DNA from: Camellia lanceoleosa
Taxonomy: Eukaryota > Streptophyta > Magnoliopsida > Ericales > Theaceae
Direction of reading: 5' to 3'
Assembly (NCBI GenBank): GCA_025200525.1
Contig: CM045762.1
Span: 125,989,752 to 126,053,751 of the forward strand
DNA length: 64,000 nucleotides
Below, one piece after another: positions 1 through 11,340 of this stretch. Both the position numbers and the translations under genes were made by a program. Below the pieces are notes generated by a model. That model saw only the letters and a program-made list of their open reading frames with translations, searched no databases and was not told the DNA's origin. Each line of letters opens with the position of its first letter. Within the stretch, counting starts at the first letter, position 1.

Positions 1-264
1 TAGGTAGTCCCGGAATCATAGCTTCAGAAGGCCCCGATATCCCTCGGGTACATTGGACTAGTGCTGATAGACTTTGTTAGGTCAGAGATTCAGCTCAAGG
101 GCAATCGGTTCCTTTGCTAGAGGTAGAGTAAAAAGGGCGATTAGGCATGGATCACCAATTCAATTACGGATCGCTGACCCTTATCTACCAGATCGATGGA
201 CAATCGGGCCGAGGTCTCGCTTTTATCACAAGGATAGATATACTCTATTCAAGTTAGTCAGAAT

Positions 265-1625
265 ATGGCAGGGATGGAGGAGATGATGCGTCAACTCCAA
301 GAAAGTATGAAACTCATGCAACAAGACGCTGTCCGCCAAGCGGAATTTTCAGCAAAGAAGTCAATCATGGCTCGGCGGCCGAGCTCATCACCACTGCAAC
401 AAAAGCGGTAAGGCTCGCTTCACAACAAGTTCCTCCCCGAGGAGCTCCAAAGACTGGGAGACGCCAAATGTCCAGGAAGGTACAGACATTCCGGTAGGGC
501 CGGCTCCGCCCCCAATTTTACCCCAGTTATCAAAAACACCCACCAACCTACCGGACTCTCCCTTCGAGTTCGAGACGGATCCCACAGCACTGAAGTTGAG
601 CAAGCTTGAAAAGCTGTTCAAGAAATCCCAGGGAGTCAAGACCATCCCTGACATTGAAGATGGATACACGGACACAGCTGTGACATTGCCGGATAGGTTC
701 AAGATGCCTCACATCGACCGTTTTGACGGGTCGGGAGATCCCATGGTCCACTTAAGTTTGTTTTCAGATGTTCTGCGCCCGATGGGCTTGACAAGATTAC
801 AGAAGCTCTCCTCTTAGCAGACCTGTCGGTGCATCGCGCCATCCGCACGCCAAATTAGAAGACTCTGAAACGGTTGGGAGGAGATGTCCGAGGCCTTCGC
901 CGCTCAATATTCCTACAATACCAGATCGAGATCACAACCCGTGATCTTGAGACAACCAGCAAGAGCCGAAGAGGGCTTCTCGACTTTGTAACCCGTTGGA
1001 GAGCCAAAGCTTCTTCGATGACCACCAGGCCGGTCGACAAGGACCAGATACGGATGATTGTGCGCAATCTCCAACCCAGGCTGATGCAGAAGATGATTGT
1101 CCTCCCCCTACCCACCTTTGCAGACCTCCACGAGATTGGGGTACAAATCGAGGACGCTATAAAGCAAGGCCTTATTGACCAGGAGAAGGAGCAAGCTAGG
1201 GGGCTTTTCCCTTGATTCAAATACGACCACCAGTGGTGATGCAGCTGCAAGATCATCTGAAGTGGGCATGGTCACCAACACCACATCACAAAAAGCTACC
1301 CCATTCACCGGTGCGTCCGGAAGTAGTTCACAGAAAACTAAATATCCACCTCGAGTCAAGAGGGTTTTCACCCCACTTCATATGCCTTTGTCAAAGGCTC
1401 TAGAGGTCTTAATCCGGAAAGGACATCTGAAACCATTGGAACAACGGCCTTTACGATCCTCTCCTCCAAAACATGACCGAATCCAAGTAATCAGGCGTAC
1501 CATCAACAAACCGGTCATGAGACCGATAATGCTGCGTCATACGCTTATGATGTACAAGATTTGTTTGACAACAACATCATCACCGCACCACCAAGAAGGT
1601 CTATCGCCACCGGGTCGATGAACTT
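265..1625 (+). pseudogene. gag: E1 gag remnant (Ty3/gypsy, Tat type)
   Basis: Capsid polyprotein remnant. The likely start is the ATG at 265 (MAGMEEMMRQLQES...), a coiled Met/Gln-rich N-terminus. Frame changes follow. The core is read at 596-817 with HIDRFDGSGDP and FSDVLRPMGL, then at 874-1215 with an arm containing LLDFVTRWRAKAS and IVRNLQPRLMQKM, typical of plant gypsy gag. A later segment at 1340-1440 reads RVFTPLHMPLSKALEVLIRKGHLKPLE, the gag C-terminal linker, and 1540-1625 is a weak match to the zinc-finger-like end. At least three frameshifts and several stops mean no functional product. Family assignment is firm; exact exon-like boundaries are not. Confidence 0.8.
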
Positions 1626-1659
1626 GGGGATAATACGATATGATCGAGGATGAACCACT

Positions 1660-2700
1660 GCGGCAACACTCGCTTTACTCAGATGTGGCGTTTGGCACGC
1701 ACTACTTTGAGCATTTGCGAATGCTAGTTTTGTACTTTCTGACTTGGGTATTGAGCTAGTTCTATTGTTTTGTTTTGAGTCTGTCTCTTTGTTTTGAGTC
1801 AGTCTTTTTGATTAAGGTCTGTCTTTTTGATTGAGGTCTGTCTTGTTGTATCGAGTCAGTCCTATTATATAGGAGTCGGGTGATTCCGGGGATATTACCT
1901 CGAATCTTACTATTTTGTTTTGTGTTTGTCTTTTCACTTTCTTTTGAGTCTGTTTCTGCCGAGGAGCCAGTTGTGCCAACAGATTTTGAATGGAACAGCA
2001 GTGATCTTTACACTCTTGTGTTTGCTTCTGCCATGTGCCAGTTGTACCCGAAATTCTAAATGAGATGGTGGTATTTGACTAGAAGCTATGTCTTTTCTGT
2101 GCCTTGAATTCATTGCATCGACCTAAGTTTTCCAAAACTTTTTTCAAAATATTGTGATAAACACAAAGAGGGAGGAATTCCTCGGGATTTGCAAAACTTT
2201 GATCAAATTGAGAGAAAGAGAGGCGTGCTAAGCCCTTAATGAATGAAATCATGCTTGTTAGTGTGAGTACTGAGAAGGACCCTAGCTTTGATCCAGATTG
2301 GTCCTACCGTTTTTCTTGTATGACGATTTGTCGCTTTCTTAAAACTTTCAAAAATGTTTTATGCGGGTCCTCAAGACATGTGTGGAATCGCTCTTGAGAT
2401 TGTGCAGCTTAGGATCGCTCTCGGCCTCGAGACTCAACCCCTTTGCTTTCAAACCCTGAACTTGGATTCAGAACGTTCAAAGGACAATCATGATGTGAGG
2501 CCTATGTGGCCAGGTTTGAAGTAGCCCTCGAACAAGAGGCACTGAAGTTAGATCAAGAGGATCAGATGTTGTCAAAAGAAGCTTGCAAAGATAGATCAGA
2601 AGCACCCTTCGAACTAGGGGCAAAATATATCCGATGCGCTCGAAGAGCCAAAGGTGGATCCTTCTGCAAATCGATACAACAGCCACTCTCCTGGATACAG
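1660..2700 (+). other. E1 non-coding segment in place of pol
   Basis: About 1 kb between the gag end and the integrase tail with no supported ORF. It contains GTCTGTC/GAGTCAGTC-rich repeats (1770-1860). The same segment occurs in reverse orientation at 14980-15900 (E2) and 37370-38270 (E4), in the same place relative to gag and the integrase tail. In the related E3 the corresponding position is filled by RT, RNase H and integrase. Confidence 0.75.
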
Positions 2701-2754
2701 AGGGCTTCAATCTCAAAACCATTTGGCATGGACTTGTTACACTTTTACCCTTTG
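2701..2754 (+). pseudogene. E1 integrase C-terminal tail remnant
   Basis: Reads SISKPFGMDLLHFYP followed by the sequence GAGAGGCTCG. The intact E3 integrase ends FSQPINMDKLKKYYP-stop followed by the same GAGAGGCTCG. The match shows that pol was once present and was lost except for its last codons. The same remnant is in E2 and E4. Confidence 0.7.
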
Positions 2755-2795
2755 AGAGGCTCGGGCAAAAACCCTAAGGGCTACCTGCAAAAGTT

Positions 2796-2990
2796 AGAGC
2801 AAAGAAAAAATACAAAATACAAAAAAGAAATACAAAAATACAAAAATACAAAAAATGCAAAAAGAAAAGAAAAGAAAAATGCAAAAAATAAGAAGAAAAA
2901 TGAATGAAAAGAATAGAAAAAAAGAAAAGAAAGAAGAACAAAGCTCGCAAGGTCGAAAACCTGCAACAGGCGCCTTGGCAAAAGTTAGAG
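2796..2990 (+). repeat. A-rich tract between two copies of a 3' UTR motif (E1)
   Basis: A purine/A-rich tract (AAATACAAAAAAG-like) flanked by two copies of a motif containing AAAACC...GGCAAAAGTTAGAGC, at about 2767-2800 and 2950-2990. The arrangement repeats, inverted, at 14712-14930 (E2) and 37085-37320 (E4), and in compressed form at 60770-60900 (E3), directly downstream of the integrase end. Confidence 0.7.
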
Positions 2991-3031
2991 CATAAAAAGG
3001 AGAGGTTAATACCCGAGTGTACCTTAACCCC

Positions 3032-3074
3032 GAACTACGTAAGGCTTGATTCCCATCTTTGGGATACGTAGGCA
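3032..3074 (+). other. Conserved Tat 3' motif, copy A (E1)
   Basis: GAACTACG-6 nt-TTGATTCC-7 nt-GGGATACGTAGGCA. A second copy is at 6770-6812, just before the polypurine tract. Both copies are also present in E3 and E4, and copy A is in E2. The function is unknown; conservation suggests an RNA or replication role. Confidence 0.75.
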
Positions 3075-3216
3075 ACTTCATTCTGAAGTCCAGCCCTAAA
3101 ACACTTCAAATTCAGTTGTGTCCATGAAATGGTTTTGATCATCTTTACCTTCTCTGTATCCGAGAGTTCGGTTGTGATCGCTCGAGGATTGATTTCAATA
3201 TGTCATGCAAGATTTA

Positions 3217-3325
3217 GACAAGGGCAACTTTCCGCTACATTCAATGCATCAAGGTGTCATTTCAAACAAGGGCAACTTTCCGCTGCCATGCAAAGGTTCT
3301 TCGCACAAGGGCAATTTTCCATTGC
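3217..3325 (+). repeat. Three polypurine-like ACAAGGGCAACTTTCC repeats (E1)
   Basis: Units at 3217, 3266 and 3305 share ACAAGGGCAAYTTTCC. They resemble this element's own polypurine tract (ACAAAGAGGGGCAAC at 6939). Counterparts occur inverted in E2 (14265-14385) and E4 (36640-36760). Confidence 0.6.
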
Positions 3326-3599
3326 TTATGGATCCGAGGTTATGATCTCAAGAGTAGGTTCCGTGCTTGTTGAGCATTGACCGCTTGCAAAAAATAGTTT
3401 TTGAGAATTTTTACCGAGGTTGACTAATTCTCTAAAATTATTCCATCTTTTCCAAAATCGACCATTTTCTTGGACCCAAAAAAAAAGGAAAATTTTCGCT
3501 CATACGACTTGCATGATTTTAAATCAAAAGTTGAATAAGCATGTTAATCTAACTTTCATGTTGGTCAAAATTGTTTTAAAACCAAAAAAATGGTCAAAA

Positions 3600-4260
3600 T
3601 GATGAACTAGGGGCACGCTTGAGTCGTGTTCTGTTTTTCCCCATCATCAACATACTTGCCAAGAAGGGCACTCCACCGCCAAGAGGGCACAACCGAAGTC
3701 AACAACAAAGGGTCAAAGCTCTCGCCCTCCAAGCAATGAGGTATCAAGCCATGTGCGAAGCATGAATTGAATGGGGCGAGATGTTCCACTTCCTTATCCG
3801 ACAGATCTAACCACGCCCAAACTCCCCAAAGAAGGCATCATCAACCGATGTTAGCCGCAGATTTGCTACACACCCGCCAGGCACAACCTCTCTGGGGAAA
3901 GTTCACTCAGGTGCGAAGAAAAGAATCTAGCAGAATGCTAGGGCAAGAGCCCGCAACTTCTTGTCTATCTACCAACCACTGGGAAGGGATAAAAAATTGA
4001 GAGATTGAAGAATAGAGATGTGCGTTGAGAGAAAAGTGTGAAAAGTGCTTTTTCAGAAAAACAGAGCATGCGGGCCGAGTGATGTGAGAGTCCCAAATGA
4101 GAAAGGGTGGGAAATAATACCCTGAAACAGGCTCCTGTGCACATTTGAGTCTTGTGTTTTGTCTCGTCTGCTTGATTCTTGTTTTGAGTCGTTTCGAGTG
4201 TCAATAGGTGTGTTTAGGTTGTTTACCTTTGTTTTTGTTTGTTGAGTCTTTTTCGCTGTG
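3600..4260 (-). pseudogene. E1 remnant of the second antisense gene (DUF7745-like)
   Basis: On the minus strand a short coding match reads WLVDRQE from about 3980 leftwards. It is preceded by a CT-rich intron-like stretch (3980-4120) with CAG acceptor and GT donor positions that match the intron of the E3 gene at 59569-59713. The rest is too decayed to translate. It lies antisense to E1, as the intact-order copy does in E3. Confidence 0.45.
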
Positions 4261-4630
4261 TTCAATCATAGGCTCAATACCCGGTTAAGAACTCATTTCT
4301 TAATTTCAAAAAAAGAAATCAAATCATCTTGTGCTCAGAGTGCCGTGCCATTCTCCACATTTGTGCAAAACAGATTCGTTCTTTCATAAAACTGCAGGAC
4401 CCACCTCCGATAAGTGTGAACAGTAAAACTAGGACCTATTTGAAGCTATGTGGTTCCGGACTGCAAAATAAAAGCAAAAGAGGAAAACGTCGGGTATCTG
4501 AGTTCGTTTCAACTTCAGTAAGTTCTGAGAACTACATCCCGTGTGTACCTCTTCAGGCCTTGCCAATGCTTCGAAGTATGAGTGTACCTCTACCTCAAGC
4601 TCAAGATCAAGTCTGCATCAAGCTAGAATT

Positions 4631-6582
4631 GTGTATCTAACACACACATTCTCATTTTGTGTATCTAACACACACATTCTCATTTTGTGTATATAACACA
4701 CATTCTGATTTTGTGTATCAATCGCACCTCATTCCCTTAGTGTATCAATCACACTTCATTCACTCAGTGTATCTGACACACTTTATTTGCCTTAGTGTAT
4801 CAATCACACTTCATTCACTTTGTGTATCTATCACACCATTCTTCTCTTCATATCACATGTTTACTTTAGTGTATCTATCACACCTCACACACTCTATTTG
4901 CTTCATGAATCTATCACATGTTTACTTAGTGTATCAATCACACTTCTCTCATTTTGTGTATCAATCACACACATTCTCATTTTATGTATCTATCACACCC
5001 ATTCTCACTTTAGTGTATCAATCACACACTTCATTGCATCCAGTGTATCAATCACACGCTTCATTGCATCCAGTGTATCAATCACACACTTCATTGCACC
5101 CAGTGTATCAATCACACACTTCATTTCATTTAGTGTATCAATCACACACTTCATTGCATCCAGTGTATCAATCACACACTTCATTTCATTTAGTGTATCA
5201 ATCACACACTTCATTGCATTCAGTATATCAATCATACTCCTGTTCACTAAGTGCATCTATCACACTTTGTGTTCACCTTTAGTATATCAGTCATACTCCT
5301 GTTCACTAAGTGCATCTATCACACTTCGTGTTCACTTTTAGTATATCAATCATACTTGTTCACTGAGTGCATCTATCACACTTCGTTCACTTTAGTATAT
5401 CAGTCATACTCCTGTTCACTAAGTGCATCTATCACACTTCGTGTTCACTTTTAGTATATCAATCATACTTGTTCACTGAGTGCATCTATCACACTTCGTG
5501 TTCACTTTTAGTATATCAATCATACTCCTGTTCACTAAGTGCATCTATCACACTTTGTGTTCACCTTTAGTATATCAATCATACTCCTGTTCACTAAGTG
5601 CATTTATCACACTTCGTGTTCACCTTTAGTATATCCATCATACTTGTTCACTGAGTGCATCTATCACACTTCGTGTTCACATTCAGTATATCAATCATAC
5701 TCCTGTTCACTAAGTGCATCTATCACACTTTGTGTTCACCTTTAGTATATCAATCATACTCCTGTTCACTAAGTGCATCTATCACACTTCGTGTTCACCT
5801 TTAGTATATCCATCATACTTGTTCACTAAGTGCATCTATCACACCTTGTGTTCACCTTTAGCATATCCATCATACCTGTTCACTAAGTGCATCTATCACA
5901 CTTTGTGTTCACCTTTAGTATATCCATCATACTTGTTCACTAAGTGCATCTATCACACTTTGTGTTCACTTTTAGTATATCAATCATACCTTGTTCACTA
6001 AGTGCATCGATCACACTTCGTGTTCACCTATTGTGTATCCATCACACTTGCTCACTTAGTGCATCTATCACACTTTGTGTTTGCCTTTTGTGTATCCATC
6101 ACGCTTTGCTCACTTCATTCATTTAGTGTATCAATCACACTTAGTTCATATAGTGTATCTACCACACACTCACTTTGTATCTATCACGCATGCTTGCTTT
6201 GTGTATCAATCACACATGCCGCTTTGTGTATCCATCACACACATTCGCTAGTATATCTATCACATATTTGCTTAGTGTATCCATCACACTCGCTTTCGCT
6301 ATGTGTATTTGTCACACTATGCTTACTTTGTGTATCAATCACACGCCGCTTTGTGTATCAATCACACACTCGCCTGTATCAATCACACACTTTCTCTTTA
6401 TGCATCTATCACACTATGGTCATCTTGTGTATCCATCACACTTTGCTTCACTTAGTGTATCAATCACACTTTATTCATATAGTGTGTCCATCACACTCTC
6501 TTCACTTTGGTGTATCCACCACATGTTTGTCCACTTAGTGTACCCATCACACTTCGTTCACTTTTGTGTATCTAATGCACAT
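4631..6582. repeat. E1 tandem array built on GTGTATCAATCACAC
   Basis: About 2 kb of units sharing GTGTATCAATCACAC or AGTGCATCTATCACAC, with partial dyad symmetry (GTGT...ACAC). Spacing changes along the array: about 23-28 bp at 4631-5000, 30 bp with CACTTCATTGCATC spacers at 5010-5220, then a roughly 58-bp dimer alternating AGTATATCAATCATAC and AAGTGCATCTATCACAC units at 5225-6000, then degenerate units. It lies where E2 and E4 have PMD, before the polypurine tract. Long ORFs in the array are a by-product of the repeat. Confidence 0.9.
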
Positions 6583-6953
6583 GTTCGTGAGAATTGCATA
6601 ATTCTCTTACATCATTTCTGCATGAGATGTAGTTTGGTTCATGTCTACTTGCTGGCATAACATTCGCTTAAAATGTTGCATTTATTTTGCATAATTGCTT
6701 CATCACAGCTCTCTTTGCATAATCATAAGTTATGCACTTGCATTGTGCATCACTTTGCATCCTGCCCCTGAACTACGCTGGTTTGATTCCTTGCAAAGGG
6801 ATACGTAGACAGCCAGCGAGCACAACCATTTATCTATTTATATTTTGTTTGTCTGTCCAAGTCTTCGGCCTTGTCAAAAATGGGTCGTCTCTGGGCTTTG
6901 ACACTCACTCCCGTCATTGTTATGACTTTCGAGTTCAGACAAAGAGGGGCAAC
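6583..6953 (+). other. E1 3' UTR end with motif copy B and polypurine tract
   Basis: Non-coding. Motif copy B is at 6770-6812 (GAACTACG-5 nt-TTGATTCC-7 nt-GGGATACGTAGACA). The purine tract ACAAAGAGGGGCAAC at 6939-6953 directly abuts the LTR 5' end TGTAGACACC, as needed for plus-strand priming. Confidence 0.8.
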
Positions 6954-7824
6954 TGTAGACACCCCATTTTTGACCACCCTCAAGACTTGGGCATTACTGA
7001 TGGTTTGCTTGGTGTTGAGAGATGTGCAGGGCAAAGATTCAATTCCTTCGGAAAGAAGAGAGGCAAATCTTCCCAAACACTTTGTTTAAGGGTTTGGAGT
7101 TGAAGAAAAGAGGAGAGGAGGGGAGAAAATAGGTTGGAGAAGAAGTTCGCCATGAATCCAGGTAGAAGAACATCGAGCAGCCCTCGCTGAATCGGGCTTA
7201 TTCAATTGCATACTTGGAGTTAAGCTATGAGGCCACCATCGTTGGAAAGAAGACTTCCGGGGCTTCACTTTGTACTCAAGAATCTCCCAAAGCCAAGTCC
7301 GGGTGGAGAAGATATGTTGGGTTGAAGGGGATCATCCGGGTTGGATCGAGTCTGCGCGACTTCACGGAAAAGGGCATAACTTTTTGCACAGGAGGAATTT
7401 TGATGCAAGGTTTGCGCCATTGGAAAGCTAACTTCCGGGGCTTCGATTTGCATACCCACCGGCCATGTTTTGACCAAGGAATCATCCATCGGAACTCTAT
7501 TTAGCCGACCGGCTGAAAAGAGTGCCGTCCGGCCCTTTATTTTGGACAATGATCGAATCTTCTGGCCGGTTTGAACCCTTTGCACCCCCCAAGCTTGGTG
7601 CATGCCACCGTGCCAGCCGGGATGCACAGAACTCGACCCACGTGCATACATATGCCTATTTTGCATCCTTTTGCACCTTTGGACCCAATTTGGTGCACCC
7701 TTTGCTCATGGTTTCGAGGAAGCCTTGACCCCTTGTCTTGGCTTCCCCAAGCTTCCCTTACAAGCCTTGCACCCTTGACCCTTTTTCTTTAACTTAGCCT
7801 CTAAGTTTAGTGCATATACTTGCC

Positions 7825-7832
7825 TATATAAG
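7825..7832 (+). promoter_or_regulatory. Likely TATA box of the E1 LTR
   Basis: TATATAAG followed 8 bp later by a CT-rich CTCTCTCTCTCC stretch, about 870 bp into the LTR. A TATAAGAGG element lies in comparable U3 position in E2 and E4. No transcript data, so the start site is inferred. Confidence 0.5.
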
Positions 7833-9830
7833 CACCTCTCTCTCTCCTTGAGCAAGGGTTGGAAAATCTGAGCAAGAAAACCAGAGAATAGATATATATA
7901 TCTAACATATATATCTACAATCACATATCTCTCTCATCCAACCTCCAAACACCCTTGTTCTTGGGCCATTCCTTCACCAACCCATAGCACAACACCATCA
8001 CTTCCATTTCCAGCAACTTGGAGGTCATTTGCAGAGCTTAGGAGCACCAAAACTTGGTCCAAGACGTGCTGGTTTGTTGGTCTACAAGGGTAAGCACACT
8101 TTTTCCCAAAACTAGCATTTTCTTGGTTCATATCTAAGCCATAGTTTCATGTATTTTTGAGCTTCGATGTAAACTACAAAGTTGCTTGTTTTGAGCCCTT
8201 CTTCAACATTGAAGAAGGGCTCAATACTGTTGGGGGTCTCCATGTAGTACTTACCATTATACCCCCTCTTTGGCCCCCACTTTTGCATGCTTTGTTAGCC
8301 TACCATGCTTCTGTTTTTGGGTCTTCGACAGGCCTGAAGAGTGTCTTATTTTGACCTCCTCTACATGTCTCATGAAGGGTATTTGGCTGTTTGATGATTG
8401 CATACAGCACCTATCTCAATATCCTCTTGTATGCCATGTTTCTTGCATAGAATATTTGGCTGATATATGATCTGTTTTGGGGCTTGACATAAGCTGTAAG
8501 TAGGCTTATTTTGAGCCCTTCTTCAACATTGTTGAAGGGATCAACATTGTTTGCATACTCCATGTGCTACTTGCTTTGAAATCCATGTGATTTACCGTAA
8601 TCTTGCATGCTTTGTTAGCCTATCTTGCTTTTGTTTTTGTGGCTTGACATAAACCGGAAAAGTGCTTGTTTTGTCATGTATAAGATCTGTTTTTAGTTGT
8701 TTAGGCCATCCATGACATGCCTTATATAGCCACTTTGCATTTTGGCTTGCTAGCCTTAAGTGCATGAGTATATAGCATGTGTTGCTTGCATCATTTTAGT
8801 GGTTTGGAACCATCTAGCATGCTATTTCAGTCCCTTTGGTGTGCTTGTATGCTCACCTTAGTTGTCTCTTTAGTGCTTTAAAAGCATGTGTTGTATGCTC
8901 CATGTTTTGGCCTTAATGCATACCTTTGAATTTGAACCATCTAAATGCCATCTAGGGGGTCCTTTGGGCTCAGTTTTATGTGTTAAAACTCTGATTTTTA
9001 TTGCTTAAGTATTGCCATGTGTGGTTGTACTAAGTGTGGTTCAAAGCCTCATTGGCTTGCCTTAATGCTTGGACCATTTGTATGCATGCTTAGCCTACTT
9101 TGTTGCTTGGTTTGGCACCATGTTTAGCATGATTTTCAGAACTTTACAATGCATGCTCATAGTCTATATTTGGTCTCTTTAAGTATGCTTGAGAGTTGCC
9201 ATGTTTATGCCTAAGTGTTGGACCATAATTGTATGCATGTGTGTGTGCATTCTAGCCTTCATTTTTGAGCATGTTGGCCACTGTTTTAGGCTTGTTTGGG
9301 GCTGCCTAATCTAGTTTAAGTCCATTCCTCCATGTGTTGTAGCATGCTTACTTTGTATGTTGTCACATACTTGGTCCCGTTTGCATGATGTTGCATGCTA
9401 TACATTGTTCTCAACATGTTGCTCTTTTGCATGTTTGATATATTTGCATGCTTGTTCCATGCCTTGCATGTTTGTTTGTCTCGGTTGCATGCCTAACATA
9501 TAATGTTTACTTACATTACCATGTTGCATACCTAGCTTCACATGCTTAGGATTGCCTTGCATGAGCATGCATACTTAGCCTCTTGAAGTGAGTGTGATAG
9601 AGGTTAAGTCCCCCTTCATTGGATCATTTGCATTGCATTTCATCCCATTGAAAGTGCACAACTTGGTTTAGGCCATCACGCATCGAAATGCGATTGGTGG
9701 TCCGAGAACCAAGGACTATACTCCTTGAGTCACAAATATGATAAGGAGTATGGTTGGTGCAAACATTTGTCCCAAAATTCCATACCATGCACCGTTGTCG
9801 TTGTCAAAACCTGTCTCCTCGCAGAATTTA

Positions 9831-9880
9831 GTGCCGACCGGCACTCTTTAGTGCCGACCGCACATTTTTGTGCCGATAAC
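9831..9880 (+). repeat. GTGCCG-AC-CGGCAC palindrome cluster in E1 LTR
   Basis: Three units at about 12-20 bp spacing: GTGCCGACCGGCAC, GTGCCGACCGCAC and GTGCCGATAAC. The same palindrome family appears in the LTRs of E2 (18990-19020, 21060-21110) and E4 (25815-25840, 27880-27920, 43425-43445). Confidence 0.65.
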
Positions 9881-11340
9881 TTCCATTGCCGATGGTCACC
9901 ACAAGCCGGTGGAATGTCTTCCACCCGGTGGCACCTCGAACACACAAGGAAGGTTTCACGAGACTTTGGCAATTTTCGGAGGCAGATAAAGGAAACAGAG
10001 GCAAAGAATGGCATGGTGCGGACTTTCCCGAAGTCGGATCCGAGCATGCGTGCATCCTCTTCCCGAGGCCTTTATCGCTTTCAAGAGTTTAATTAATTTG
10101 TTAATTAATTAAGGGTCTGTAATAATTAATTAGCTAGGATAGTTGATTTATTATTTGGGACTGTATATTATTCTTTTGGTCCCTCCGTGTGAGGGCGAAT
10201 TTGTAATAAGTGTGGGTGAGTGGCATGTATGTCTTCCAACCCCCATTTCTTTCTCCCTTTTATTTACCTGCTTATAATGGTAGATTAGGGCATATTTATT
10301 TTAGCATACCTTATGCTATGCATGCGCATATCCATGCATTTGTTGACATGCATCGGGCTCGCACATCATACAAACCGCATCGTACTTTCAATTCCAAATT
10401 AAATACGTGTTATTTGTAGCATTCCATATGCCATGTTTAGGATAGCCGAGCCCGCCTAGATTACATCTTTGCATGTGTTGTATTAGACATTTCAAGATGC
10501 TTAGGTCCATGCATGGATTCCTAATAAGCTTGCTTTTGGCTTGAGTACCAGGTGAGCTTTTATGCTTTAGCATATCGCATGTGTGAGTGTTGCCATGATA
10601 GCATGCTTACCATGAGGCTAAGTGCTTATGTGATATAGCTGCATGAATGCCCTGTGGATGGAGGTTGAATTACCTAAATTGGGACAACGATTAAAACTGT
10701 GAGTTTTAATGCCCACTAGATAGTGGCAAAATCGTATTTTCTAAATGCCCGCTTCAGAGTGGGAAAACTCGTGATTTTAGCCTACTTATGAGTAGCAAAT
10801 CATTTTCAAAACAAACATGTGGTGTTTTGTTCCAACTTAAGCGATTTGGTCTATACTTGTTTGTCAGGCGATAACATAGTAATTCTAGGCTAATAACCGG
10901 AATAAGAACACGTAATGTTTTCAAAATCGGATATCACGGTTAGTAGAGGCCGGTCTTCGGACCGGGCGAGAGGGGGTGCTCATAGCTGACCTTCCCCGAT
11001 CGTACCCAAGCTCCCGAGCCAAGTCAACTTTGGTTATGACGGACACGTGGCCTTCGGCACCGAGTCAGGGTTTCCTAAATTTCCCATTTTAAAAAATATT
11101 TAGGTGGCGACTCTGTAATCTGGCAAAGCAGTCCATGCTTGACACTTCTTTTCAAAAATCAGTTTTTCTCAAAACGACGGTTTGGATTTGGACTCTGTGG
11201 TTCAGATCTAGAACCGTGACACAAAAGGAGTCCGAATCAGAGCCGAGGTCCCCATGGACGCTACAAATACACAACACACTCATTATTTCGCTTTATTCTC
11301 AGATCCTCGCTTGATCCGATAGTCATATCGACGTCTGCTT

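Larger units (their letters stand above)
1..11265 (+). mobile_element. E1: non-autonomous Tat/Ogre-type LTR retrotransposon, 3' part
   Basis: Plus-strand element whose 5' LTR and leader lie left of the window. In order it has a gag remnant, about 1 kb of non-coding DNA, an integrase-tail remnant, an antisense remnant of the second extra gene, a 2-kb tandem array, a polypurine tract and a 4.3-kb 3' LTR. The LTR ends at 11265, and what follows is an intron of the PMD gene of another element (E2), so E1 inserted into E2. The 5 bases after the LTR are AATAC, the expected target duplication; its partner lies outside the window. No protease, RT or RNase H was found. Confidence 0.85.
6954..11265 (+). 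repeat. E1 3' LTR (about 4.3 kb)
   Basis: Starts TGTAGACACCCC after the polypurine tract and ends GGACGCTACA, so it has TG...CA ends. The first 900 bp (U3) differ from E2/E4, but the last ~1.4 kb is clearly related: the TAATTAATTA block, CATACCTTATGCATGC and the CCGATCGTACCCAAGCTCCCG segment are present in inverse orientation at 17860-18700, 24650-25550 and 40200-41100. The interior 8600-9600 is very rich in CATGC words. Confidence 0.85.

Noticed and set aside
4659..5745. Long plus-strand ORFs of Ser/Ile/Thr/His repeats and a minus-strand ORF of CVIDTL repeats
   Set aside because: They are translations of the 30-bp tandem array; there is no start context, no domain, and several frames are equally open.
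4631..6582. Regular short repeats considered as a CRISPR array
   Set aside because: Spacers are themselves repeats, units are degenerate, and the context is a plant retroelement; there are no cas genes.
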